30,998 nt of DNA. Source: a virus. Below, piece after piece: positions 8,053-14,760 of this stretch. Positions within the stretch are counted from its first letter, which is position 1. The number at the start of each line of letters is the position of its first letter. The stretch is from IMG/VR virus record IMGVR_UViG_3300006737_000108, positions 1-30,998 of that record; one strand, 5' to 3'. The position numbers were made by a program, and so were the translations under genes. Under the pieces are notes generated by a model. That model saw nothing but the letters and a program-made list of their open reading frames with translations. It did no database searches and was not told the DNA's origin.

Positions 8053-8089
8053 TATGTATAAATTTTTATTATTATAAATTAATTTTTGT

Positions 8090-8097
8090 TAAATATA
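8090..8097 (-). promoter_or_regulatory. candidate leftward -7 box TATATTTA
   Basis: The minus strand reads TATATTTA, one base from the TATATTTG octamer, 37 bases before the first leftward gene's ATG at 8052. No clear -33 TTG lies at the usual distance. Position at the head of a nine-gene operon is the main support. Confidence 0.35.
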
Positions 8098-8110
8098 AGA
8101 AATATTTATT

Positions 8111-8118
8111 TATATTTG
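8111..8118 (+). promoter_or_regulatory. rightward -7 box TATATTTG
   Basis: This is an exact Bacteroidota-type -7 octamer 17 bases before the ATG at 8136. A TTTTTG run ending at 8088 could serve as the -33 element, with a 22-base gap that is slightly long. The leader after it is ATTCAATTCAATTAA, similar to leaders of other genes here. It would drive the 8136-15231 operon. Confidence 0.6.
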
Positions 8119-8135
8119 TTATTCAATTCAATTAA

Positions 8136-8459
8136 ATGCAAGAAAATAATTACCTGAAATACTATAGGGATACCCTATATTTCTTCAGGGATAACTATAA
8201 TCTGAAGGTTTCAGATATAGAATTTTTGTTCTTTGTATATGATTTAAAGTATTTTACAGGAGGGTATATAGCTAACAACTATCCCTGCTCAAGAACATTC
8301 CTGGTTTATAATATGCCTGATTTAAAAAATAAAGGTTATATTGCAATATATCAGGAAAGAGCTCAAAATAGAGCTAGAAAATATATGATTTCTCACAGAG
8401 GTAAATTATTAATAACTAAATTTTATAATATCCTAGAGAAAAAAGAAGATAAAATGTAA
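8136..8459 (+). CDS. winged-helix (MarR-like) DNA-binding protein candidate
   Basis: The 107 residues fit a small winged helix-turn-helix protein. A helical start (NNYLKYYRDTLYFFRDNYNLKVSDIEFLFFVYDL, residues 4-37) is followed by a helix-turn-helix-like segment (about 38-66, ending DLKNKGYIAIYQE) and a wing with RARKYMISHRGKLLITKFYNIL, the pattern in which MarR-type proteins have KGYI and LTxKGK. It is the first gene after the divergent promoter and starts 17 bases past the -7 box. It could control its own operon and the leftward one through the dyad at 8091-8117. I recall similar genes in marine flavobacterial phages; no ligand or mechanism can be read from the sequence. Confidence 0.75.
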   Translation: MQENNYLKYYRDTLYFFRDNYNLKVSDIEFLFFVYDLKYFTGGYIANNYPCSRTFLVYNMPDLKNKGYIAIYQERAQNRARKYMISHRGKLLITKFYNILEKKEDKM

Positions 8460-8462
8460 ATT

Positions 8463-8750
8463 ATGCCAAAAGTAGGTAATAAAAAATTTGCTTATTCTAA
8501 AGAAGGAATAGATAAAGCAAAGAAATTAATGAAAAAAAAGAAAAAACTTGTATCTAAAAAGTTTGAAGAAGGAGGTAAAACTGATTATACTCCACCTTCA
8601 TTTTTTGATATGTTTAATTTTGGTAAATCTTTAAAAGCTAAAAGAAAAAACAAACCTGCTTCTGAAAAAGCAAAAATGCGACATCAAAGAAAAATGGCAA
8701 GACAAAAAGCTAGACAAGAAAGAAAAATGTTTAAAATAAAAAATAGATAA
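8463..8750 (+). CDS. small basic GG-box protein (MPKVGNKKFAYS type)
   Basis: This 95-residue protein is Lys/Arg-rich. It starts MPKVGNKKFAYSKEGIDKAKK, an N-terminus I recall from small basic proteins of many marine phages. A GG box (KKFEEGG) lies at residues 32-38 and the C-terminus (71-95; RKMARQKARQERKMFK) is a basic amphipathic helix. The same order, GG box then RKMAR/ERKM helix, appears in the next gene at residues 184-240, so the two look like relatives of different length. It starts three bases after the regulator gene. The function is unknown; nucleic-acid binding or packaging in the capsid is suggested by charge. Confidence 0.85.
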   Translation: MPKVGNKKFAYSKEGIDKAKKLMKKKKKLVSKKFEEGGKTDYTPPSFFDMFNFGKSLKAKRKNKPASEKAKMRHQRKMARQKARQERKMFKIKNR

Positions 8751-8751
8751 A

Positions 8752-10041
8752 ATGAACGAATATCAAAAAGCCTTTAGAAAAGCCAGAAATACTGGTGAAA
8801 GATTTTTCTACTTTAAAGGTAGTAAGTACAATACTATGACAGGTAGTGAGGTTAAAAGTGGTAAAACCCAAAGTAGGCAATCAAAAAAATCAGAGGAAAT
8901 ATTATCAAGTATAAAATCAAAAGGTCCAAGTAAAATATCTACTGATTCAGATTCTATGAGTTTAATGAAAACTTCAAGCGAAACTAATAAAGAGAAAGAA
9001 GAAAAAGAGCCTAGATATAAAAGAAGAATAAAAAGAATTATAGATAGAGATAAAAAAAGAAGCATAAGAAAACAAAAGAGAAATACTAAAAAAAAGGACA
9101 AGGAAATAAAAAAAGATACAGATAGGCAAATCAAAATGGACGAGAAAATTAAAAAACAAAATATAAAGAAAAAGAAAAAGGATTTAAAAGATGATTTTAA
9201 AAAATCTAAAAAAACTTTAAAGGTTCTTAAAAAGAATCCTCAAATACTAGACTCTATGACAAAAATGAAAGGTGGAGGAACATTAATGGAAAGGTTCTCT
9301 AAGAAGTTTCAAGAAGGTGGTATAAATGATGAAGACATGAGTCAAGATGAAATGGAAATGGATACTACAATGTCAGTTAACGATTCTGTTGATGATCCTA
9401 ACATGACTAAAATGCAAATGAGACAAGAAAGAAAGATGGCTAGAATAAAAGCTAGAAATGAAAGAAAAATGGCTAGGCAAGAAAAAAGAAGTATGAAGAA
9501 AATGGCTAGAATGGATAGAAGAAAAGCAAGAAAAGATGATAGACAAGTTAGAAGAATGACTAGACAGAATCAAAGAAGTATGAGAAAACGAATGAGAGGA
9601 ATGGAAGAAGGTGGCATGATGAAAGAAGATAACATGATGATGGGTGGTGGTATGATGAAGAAAGAAGCACCTAAAGCTATGATGGGAATGGTTGCCAAAG
9701 CTGCAAAATCTGTAGCAGGAGGAATGATGAATAAAGACAAGATGATGGAATATGGTGGTATGGCTAAGAAAAAAATGATGGGTGGAGGAATGTCTAAGAA
9801 AAAAGATATGTATGAAGATGGAGGATTAAGACCAGCTCCTGAAGGAAATAAAGGAAAAGGTTTAAAGAAACTACCAAAGGCAGTTCGTAATAAAATGGGA
9901 TATATGTATGGTGGAGGTATGGCTAAGAAAAAGATGATGGGGGGTGGAATGTCTAAGAAAAATTATCACAAAGGTGGTAAAATGCCTAAAAAAGGTGGTG
10001 TAGCTATAATGATTATTGCTAACAAAAAAAGTAAGAAATAA
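8752..10041 (+). CDS. large basic protein with repeated Met/Gly GG boxes
   Basis: The 429-residue product is highly basic. Residues 85-165 are nearly all Lys/Arg helix. Residues 172-190 (MKGGGTLMERFSKKFQEGG) form a 19-residue box also found in the next gene. Residues 219-285 repeat RKMAR/ERKM. From 287 to the end it is Met, Gly and Lys in cycles such as YGGMAKKKMMGGGMSKK (about 334-351 and again 386-404), with a dozen GG or GGG sites in all. No membrane segment or catalytic motif is visible. The stop overlaps the next start (TAATG). I recall Met/Gly/Lys repeats of this kind in uncultured marine phages, without known function. An internal capsid or DNA-condensing protein is a hypothesis. Confidence 0.85.
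   Translation: MNEYQKAFRKARNTGERFFYFKGSKYNTMTGSEVKSGKTQSRQSKKSEEILSSIKSKGPSKISTDSDSMSLMKTSSETNKEKEEKEPRYKRRIKRIIDRDKKRSIRKQKRNTKKKDKEIKKDTDRQIKMDEKIKKQNIKKKKKDLKDDFKKSKKTLKVLKKNPQILDSMTKMKGGGTLMERFSKKFQEGGINDEDMSQDEMEMDTTMSVNDSVDDPNMTKMQMRQERKMARIKARNERKMARQEKRSMKKMARMDRRKARKDDRQVRRMTRQNQRSMRKRMRGMEEGGMMKEDNMMMGGGMMKKEAPKAMMGMVAKAAKSVAGGMMNKDKMMEYGGMAKKKMMGGGMSKKKDMYEDGGLRPAPEGNKGKGLKKLPKAVRNKMGYMYGGGMAKKKMMGGGMSKKNYHKGGKMPKKGGVAIMIIANKKSKK
9751..9963 (+). repeat. direct coding repeat YGG(G)MAKKKMMGGGMSKK
   Basis: Two copies of an 18-19 codon unit, at 9751-9804 and 9907-9963, encode YGG(G)MAKKKMMGGGMSKK with small third-position changes (GGTGGA against GGGGGT in the MMGGG part). The bases differ while the protein is kept, so the repeat seems held by selection on the peptide. 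The 102 bases between the copies encode unrelated sequence. Confidence 0.7.
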
Positions 10042-11840
10042 TGAAAATCCAAAGCAAGTATATGTATGGTGGAAAAAGCACCTATAGAAAGGGTGGATAT
10101 ATACCACAAACTCAAATGTCTAAAGAAGAATTAGATAAAAAAGCTTATGGATCAAGTAAAGGACCACAAAAATTTACAAGAAAAGATGTAGAGCCACAAA
10201 CTATGTCTAAAAGAAAAGATGTAAAGCCACAAACTCAGATGACTAGAAAAGAACTTGATAATCTGGTTTCTAAAAAAGAACAATCAAAAACAACAACAAA
10301 AAACAACAAAGTAAACGATAAAGAAAGTAAAACAAGTTCTAAAATATATAATTTAAAGAATGATAAAAACTGGGAGTATAAAGTTGAGGACAACAAATGG
10401 TTTACCAGAAAAAGGGGAACAACAAAGTTTTTTGATTTATCAGGGGATAAGTTTAAGTCTGCTGTAGAAAAATTAGATAAAGAGCATCCAAATGCAAGAA
10501 CAAGAACTATGGAAAAAGGTGGTACACTAATGTCTAGATATTCTAAAGCTTATAAAGAGGGAGGGACTCCTGACTCTTTAATGACTGAATTACAAAAATT
10601 TGAAGAAAGATATGGAACGAAGTTGTCAACAAGACCCTCTAGAGACTCTAATCTAAGTAGCATTATTTATTTTATACAAAACATGCAAGAAAATTATAAA
10701 GGTTCAGATAAAGGGGCTTTTAAAGGGATTGACCTTCAAAAATTAGAACAACTTGAAAGAGCTTACAAAGAAGAAGAATATAGATTATATGGATATACAA
10801 CTAAGTCAGATAGAGAGGTTAACAAATACCTTATGTCTAAATTAAAAGGAATGATGGATGGAAGAAGCTATCAAGACTTAATTAACATACAAGGAAGGTA
10901 CAAAAGAATGGCTACACAACTGCGTAAAAATTTAATTAAACAAAATGATTCAGGTTCAGACGTGAAAGTATACAATCAATTTTTGCAAGACCCAAAATCA
11001 TTTAATAATTTTTATTATACTGGTGAAGGGGAAAAAATTATAAATGCTCAAAAAGAAATAGAGCAAAAAATAGAAAGAGATGGTATAGATAGTTTATCTA
11101 AAGAAGAGCTTTTATTATCAGGAAATTTAATGCAAGAGGAGGATGGTTCTTTTGAAAATCAATCAAAGTTAATTGATTCTATTTCAAGAAAATATAACAT
11201 AAATATAACTCCACAGACTTTTAATATGTTAGATTCTGCTTATGAAGATGCACCAGAAGTAAAAAAAGATAGAGGGATGCCTAATACTAATGTTGAAACA
11301 CCTTTAAATGAAGGTGAAAAAACTCCTAGTGAGAAAGCAACACCTGGTCCAAATTTATCAACAATAGGACCAACTAAGTTAGATACTGATGAAAGCTCTG
11401 AACTTATGGCTAATAAAGAAGTCCCAGGACCTGATGAAAGCGTAGATGCAACAACAACAGATGATTCCACAGTTACAGAAACCAGAGATGATACTAGGGA
11501 AAAAGCAACAGAAGAGTATATTCCACAGTCAATGAGGAATAGAATGGAGGAGAAAAAAGACCCAACTGATGATACAAACCCAGCTAACAATGTAGTTGAG
11601 ACTTCTGTAAATACTAATAATAACACTAATGTTAATAATAACGCCAATGTTACTAGTAATACAGATACAAGCACTGGAGATGAATTTTCTGGACCTAACC
11701 CTTATGAGTATGGAACAGATGAATATTTTGATTGGAAAAAAAGAAAGCGTGCTGCTATGTTTGCAAAACGTGGAGCCCTTGTTAAAAAAATTAATTATTT
11801 AAAAGGAGGAATCTATGGCAAAGGAAATTTCAGAAGATAG
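10041..11840 (+). CDS. large basic GG-box protein with disordered acidic tail
   Basis: The 599 residues have at least two regions. The N-terminus is basic with GG boxes at 7-11 (YMYGG), 15-19 (YRKGG), 157-161 (MEKGG) and 170-175 (AYKEGG). The 157-175 stretch (MEKGGTLMSRYSKAYKEGG) matches residues 172-190 of the preceding protein in spacing and most residues. Residues 102-152 (WEYKVEDNKWFTRKRG to EKLDKEHPNAR) look like a small folded unit. Residues 180-400 are charged helices. Residues 400-555 are low-complexity Thr, Asn, Asp and Pro, probably disordered. The end (INYLKGGIYGKGNFRR) is basic with one more KGG. Its last 26 bases overlap the next gene. Not recognised as a named family. Confidence 0.85.
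   Translation: MKIQSKYMYGGKSTYRKGGYIPQTQMSKEELDKKAYGSSKGPQKFTRKDVEPQTMSKRKDVKPQTQMTRKELDNLVSKKEQSKTTTKNNKVNDKESKTSSKIYNLKNDKNWEYKVEDNKWFTRKRGTTKFFDLSGDKFKSAVEKLDKEHPNARTRTMEKGGTLMSRYSKAYKEGGTPDSLMTELQKFEERYGTKLSTRPSRDSNLSSIIYFIQNMQENYKGSDKGAFKGIDLQKLEQLERAYKEEEYRLYGYTTKSDREVNKYLMSKLKGMMDGRSYQDLINIQGRYKRMATQLRKNLIKQNDSGSDVKVYNQFLQDPKSFNNFYYTGEGEKIINAQKEIEQKIERDGIDSLSKEELLLSGNLMQEEDGSFENQSKLIDSISRKYNINITPQTFNMLDSAYEDAPEVKKDRGMPNTNVETPLNEGEKTPSEKATPGPNLSTIGPTKLDTDESSELMANKEVPGPDESVDATTTDDSTVTETRDDTREKATEEYIPQSMRNRMEEKKDPTDDTNPANNVVETSVNTNNNTNVNNNANVTSNTDTSTGDEFSGPNPYEYGTDEYFDWKKRKRAAMFAKRGALVKKINYLKGGIYGKGNFRR
11804..11809 (+). promoter_or_regulatory. strong Shine-Dalgarno before 11815 gene
   Basis: AGGAGG at 11804-11809 lies five bases before the ATG at 11815 and is the best Shine-Dalgarno sequence I found in the window, where most starts have none. 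It is formed by the codons AAA GGA GGA for the last KGG box of the upstream gene. This supports the overlapping start at 11815. Confidence 0.55.
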
Positions 11841-12156
11841 CAAGTTTAATATAAGTATTAAAACCCTTGCTTGGATTATTGCAGGCGTGAGTGCTGTAAT
11901 AGCTGGTTATTATGGAATGATTTCTAATATAGACACTAAGTTTATAGAGCTTGAAATAAAAGTTCAAGAAGCCTTAGAATTACCAAAGCCAGGAACAGGA
12001 ACTTATACAATAGATATGGGAGACCCTGCAGCTTCTCAAACATGGCCACCTACCAGAATGGAGTTTAACATGAAGGATCAGATGGCACGTAACCAAATTG
12101 ATATGATAATGAAGGAGATAGATGAGATGAAAGAAGAAATAAGAGAAATAAAATGA
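11815..12156 (+). CDS. membrane-anchored coiled-coil protein
   Basis: This 113-residue protein has a polar N-terminus (MAKEISEDSKFNISIK), one hydrophobic helix (about 17-38, TLAWIIAGVSAVIAGYYGMI), a Pro/Gly linker, the motif PTRMEFNMKDQM (about 78-90) and a C-terminal charged helix (MIMKEIDEMKEEIREIK) suited to a coiled coil. I recall this arrangement in small proteins of marine flavobacterial phages near lysis or fibre genes. It could be a holin accessory or spanin-like protein, but nothing here proves it. The start overlaps the upstream gene by 26 bases and has a strong Shine-Dalgarno sequence. The end overlaps the thioredoxin-like gene by four bases (ATGA). Confidence 0.8.
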   Translation: MAKEISEDSKFNISIKTLAWIIAGVSAVIAGYYGMISNIDTKFIELEIKVQEALELPKPGTGTYTIDMGDPAASQTWPPTRMEFNMKDQMARNQIDMIMKEIDEMKEEIREIK

Positions 12157-12539
12157 CTTTAAAAAATAAATTATCAATAGCTGTGTTTTTATTACTTGTA
12201 TTTATGTTTACTAAATGCGAAGCACAGGAGTTTGTATCATCTAATGATTTTAATAATGTTGTAGCAAAAGACATTGTAGTAGTGGAGTTTTACGCTGACT
12301 GGAACTCATCTAACGCTGCTAAATACTCATTGGAGGACTGCTCTTACTATATTGTAGATATATCTAAGTATATGAATCTACAGTCTAAATTTAATGTTAC
12401 AGCAATTCCAACACTTATTATTTTTGAAAATGGCGAGGAAAAGAGTAGATTTGTACCAAATGTTATGTTTCAACTAGAGGTTGATTCAAAGACAGTACAA
12501 AAAAATATAGATAAATTAATGTTAGCAAAATTTAATTAA
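12153..12539 (+). CDS. exported thioredoxin-fold protein lacking active-site Cys
   Basis: The 128 residues begin with a signal peptide (hydrophobic 7-20, likely cut after CEAQ at residue 25). The remainder follows a thioredoxin fold: IVVVEFYADW at 41-50, then YYIVDISKY, the cis-Pro loop TAIPTLIIFENGEE at 83-96, and a C-terminal helix. Where thioredoxins have WCGPC, this has W50-N-S-S-N54, so both redox cysteines are missing; one Cys remains at 63. It therefore cannot perform dithiol exchange in the usual way. I recall similar Cys-less versions in marine flavobacterial phages. A periplasmic binding, chaperone-like or host-interaction role is possible. It overlaps the upstream gene by four bases. 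Confidence 0.85.
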   Translation: MTLKNKLSIAVFLLLVFMFTKCEAQEFVSSNDFNNVVAKDIVVVEFYADWNSSNAAKYSLEDCSYYIVDISKYMNLQSKFNVTAIPTLIIFENGEEKSRFVPNVMFQLEVDSKTVQKNIDKLMLAKFN

Positions 12540-12541
12540 TT

Positions 12542-12715
12542 ATGAACTGGATAAATTCTTGGAATAAACGAAATAAAAAAAATAAATTTATAATACAAAT
12601 AAGACTAGGTTATTTAACACTACTTGAAATAGATTTTTGTGGAGACAAGTGTGATGAATCTTGCAGAAATAAAAGACTTAGGTTTATGATATTAAACTTT
12701 GGATTTGAACTATAA
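12542..12715 (+). CDS. 57-residue basic protein with CX3CX3C
   Basis: ATG at 12542 opens a 57-codon frame that fills the gap between the thioredoxin-like gene and the fibre, leaving two and three bases on either side. The product starts MNWINSWNKRNKKNK, has a strand-like middle (FIIQIRLGYLTLLEIDF) and then CGDKCDESC, a Cys cluster that could bind metal, before a hydrophobic end. Tight packing, lack of alternative use of the gap and a compositional fit to the neighbours support a real gene. I do not recognise the family and the role is unknown. Confidence 0.65.
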   Translation: MNWINSWNKRNKKNKFIIQIRLGYLTLLEIDFCGDKCDESCRNKRLRFMILNFGFEL

Positions 12716-12718
12716 AAT

Positions 12719-14758
12719 ATGGCAACATTATCAGGACAAACAATAGCAGGTAGATTTTCTAGTTTATTAAAAACTAACAATGACTCTACATTAACCTCTA
12801 CTGTGACAGCGTTACAGGATGGGGCTGGTAATGATAGTGATTTACAGATAGCAACAAACAAAGTAAACATAGCTACTTCGTTAGGTATAAACAGATCTAC
12901 CCCAACTTTTAAACTAGACTTAAATGGTACGACAAATTCTTTTAGGATAGATAATGGAACTAATGTATCTTTAATATCTGGTAAAGGAAATACTTTTGGA
13001 TTCTGTGCTGGTGACTGCAACCCTGCAGCAACAGTTGGTGGAGGTAGTGCAGGTTCTACCACAGCACAAACAACAGGTAAAACTTATATAGCTATAGACC
13101 CTACTGCACATAGTGGTAATGGTTCTACTATAATAAACAATGAAGCAGGTGATGGTACAGGATCTATTGGTATAGGTCAAAACAGTTTATCAACTGGTTT
13201 TATTCACTTTGGTGATGCAGATAAAAAGTTTTACTTTGAGGCTAGGAGTGCTACTCAAGCATTTGATATATTTGGTAATTCTACTACTTTATTTTCTGTA
13301 GATGGAAATAACAAAAGAATAGGTATGGGTACTGCTTCTCCTAATAACACTTTAGAAATACAAGACAGTGGTAGTGCTAAGGGTAATATAGATATGTTAG
13401 CGTTAACTAACTCAATTAATAACGCTGATATGGATGGTACAGAAACAAGTATATTATTCAATCAGTTTTATTATGATGCCTCTACTCCAGCTATCGCTGA
13501 CGCAGGTAGAATATCTGTAGGTACTGAAACAGATTGGACATCTACTGCTTCTACTCAAGATGCTTTTATGGCTTTTGAAACATCAGATGGTGGTACTATA
13601 TCAGAAAGAATGAGAATAGCCAGCACAGGTAATGTGGGTATAGGAACCACAGATCCAACAGCAACTTTACATGTGGCTGGTAATATAGTAGCTACAGGTT
13701 CTATTTCTTCAGATGTGGTTATAGAACCATCAGGAAGATATAAGCTAAATGAATACTTTAGTAGAAAACCACAATCAAACGCATCAATGATTATAGACCC
13801 TGATGCTAATGACGCTACTGCTTTAGCTAAGTATGTAAAGGCAAACAGGCATTTTGAACTTCTTGGAACGAATGCTGATGATGCTAAAGTAACTTATAGC
13901 TCAACTAAAGCTGGAATAAATTTAGCAACAAATGGTGGTAACTCAGCAGACTCAATGATTATCTTACCACATTTAGATTTCTTAACAGATCAAAACACAG
14001 GAGCACAAACAGCTTGGACTGGTGTTTTATGGGGTACAGAGAACAGCGTAGAATGGTCTTGTGCAGTAACTACAGATTCTAATATTGCAGACCATATGAT
14101 ATATGCAGGTCTTAAATTAACAAATACACATTTATCAGCTACAGATGCTGATCAAGCATTTTTCTTTTATGATTCAAGCAAAACAATATTATCTAATCAA
14201 ACAACTACAGATACTTGGCATTTCTGTCATAGTATTGGTGGAACTGATTTTATAGTAAATACTGGGGTTTCAGTAGCAACAGATACTAGTTACAGATTTA
14301 GAATATCTATTGATGCAGCTAGAAAAATATCTATTTTTATTGATGATGAACAAAAAGGTGCAGCGACTGTTTCAAATGGAGACACAGGGGTAAACATAAA
14401 TAACTCAGGTGGATATGGAACATCTGGTGGTTCAGTTGCTATGACTGTAGATGGAACTGATGCGACTACTAAATTTGTAGTGGGTGATGTTGTAGCAGAC
14501 TCTTCTGGTAATATTATAGGTACAGTATCTGCTGTAGCAACTAACACATTAACATTATCTAGTATTACCCATGCAGTAGCAGATGATGAAGACTTATATT
14601 TATTTGGTACTAAGGCTGCGACTAGAACAACGCAAAGTGCAGCACTTACAAATGATATAGATTTAATACCTTATATTGGTATTGTAAAACATACAAACAC
14701 AACAGCTAGGAATTTAGTTGTTCATTACGAAAAGATTAGTAGAATATTATTTGAATAA
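12719..14758 (+). CDS. tail fibre-like protein with ConA-like C-terminal domain
   Basis: This 679-residue protein is Gly/Ser/Thr/Asn-rich. Residues 190-320 have the fibre motifs LFSVDGNNKRIGMGTASPNNTLEI and RIASTGNVGIGTTDPTATLHVAGN. Residues about 340-550 and 633-679 look like a concanavalin-A-like beta sandwich (AWTGVLWGTENSVEWSCAVTT, then YRFRISIDAARKISIFIDDEQKG, ending IPYIGIVKHTNTTARNLVVHYEKISRILFE), a fold used by phages to bind glycans. Residues about 555-632 (MTVDG, IIGTVSAV, DEDLYLFG) interrupt that sandwich and resemble residues 65-136 of the 256-894 product. No signal peptide. It is followed by a small beta-rich gene two bases on. Fibre identity is likely; the ligand is unknown. Confidence 0.85.
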   Translation: MATLSGQTIAGRFSSLLKTNNDSTLTSTVTALQDGAGNDSDLQIATNKVNIATSLGINRSTPTFKLDLNGTTNSFRIDNGTNVSLISGKGNTFGFCAGDCNPAATVGGGSAGSTTAQTTGKTYIAIDPTAHSGNGSTIINNEAGDGTGSIGIGQNSLSTGFIHFGDADKKFYFEARSATQAFDIFGNSTTLFSVDGNNKRIGMGTASPNNTLEIQDSGSAKGNIDMLALTNSINNADMDGTETSILFNQFYYDASTPAIADAGRISVGTETDWTSTASTQDAFMAFETSDGGTISERMRIASTGNVGIGTTDPTATLHVAGNIVATGSISSDVVIEPSGRYKLNEYFSRKPQSNASMIIDPDANDATALAKYVKANRHFELLGTNADDAKVTYSSTKAGINLATNGGNSADSMIILPHLDFLTDQNTGAQTAWTGVLWGTENSVEWSCAVTTDSNIADHMIYAGLKLTNTHLSATDADQAFFFYDSSKTILSNQTTTDTWHFCHSIGGTDFIVNTGVSVATDTSYRFRISIDAARKISIFIDDEQKGAATVSNGDTGVNINNSGGYGTSGGSVAMTVDGTDATTKFVVGDVVADSSGNIIGTVSAVATNTLTLSSITHAVADDEDLYLFGTKAATRTTQSAALTNDIDLIPYIGIVKHTNTTARNLVVHYEKISRILFE

Positions 14759-14760
14759 TT

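Larger units (their letters stand above)
8090..8118. promoter_or_regulatory. divergent promoter dyad over two -7 boxes
   Basis: AAATATAA at 8091-8098 and TTATATTT at 8110-8117 are perfect 8-base inverted repeats 11 bases apart. The right arm lies within the rightward -7 box (TATATTTG, 8111-8118). The left arm lies within the likely leftward box (TATATTTA on the minus strand, 8097-8090). A dimeric regulator bound here would touch both promoters at once. The first rightward gene, which starts 18 bases away, encodes a winged-helix-like protein. In DNA this AT-rich, short dyads also arise by chance. Confidence 0.45.

Noticed and set aside
8808-9573. Long hydrophobic minus-strand frames that look like membrane proteins
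   Set aside because: They are antisense to Lys-rich codons (AAA read as TTT, Phe). Their hydrophobicity is a by-product of the plus-strand genes.
11240-11674. 144-codon minus-strand frame rich in Ser, Leu and Val
   Set aside because: It is the shadow of the Thr/Asn/Asp-rich disordered part of the 10041 gene and has no promoter or neighbour on that strand.
12210-12230. Lipoprotein signal in the thioredoxin-like protein (FTKC)
   Set aside because: Lys directly before the Cys does not fit a lipobox; cleavage after CEAQ by signal peptidase I is more likely.
12610-13062. 150-codon minus-strand frame
   Set aside because: It runs antisense across the 57-residue gene and the start of the second fibre; both plus-strand frames are better supported.
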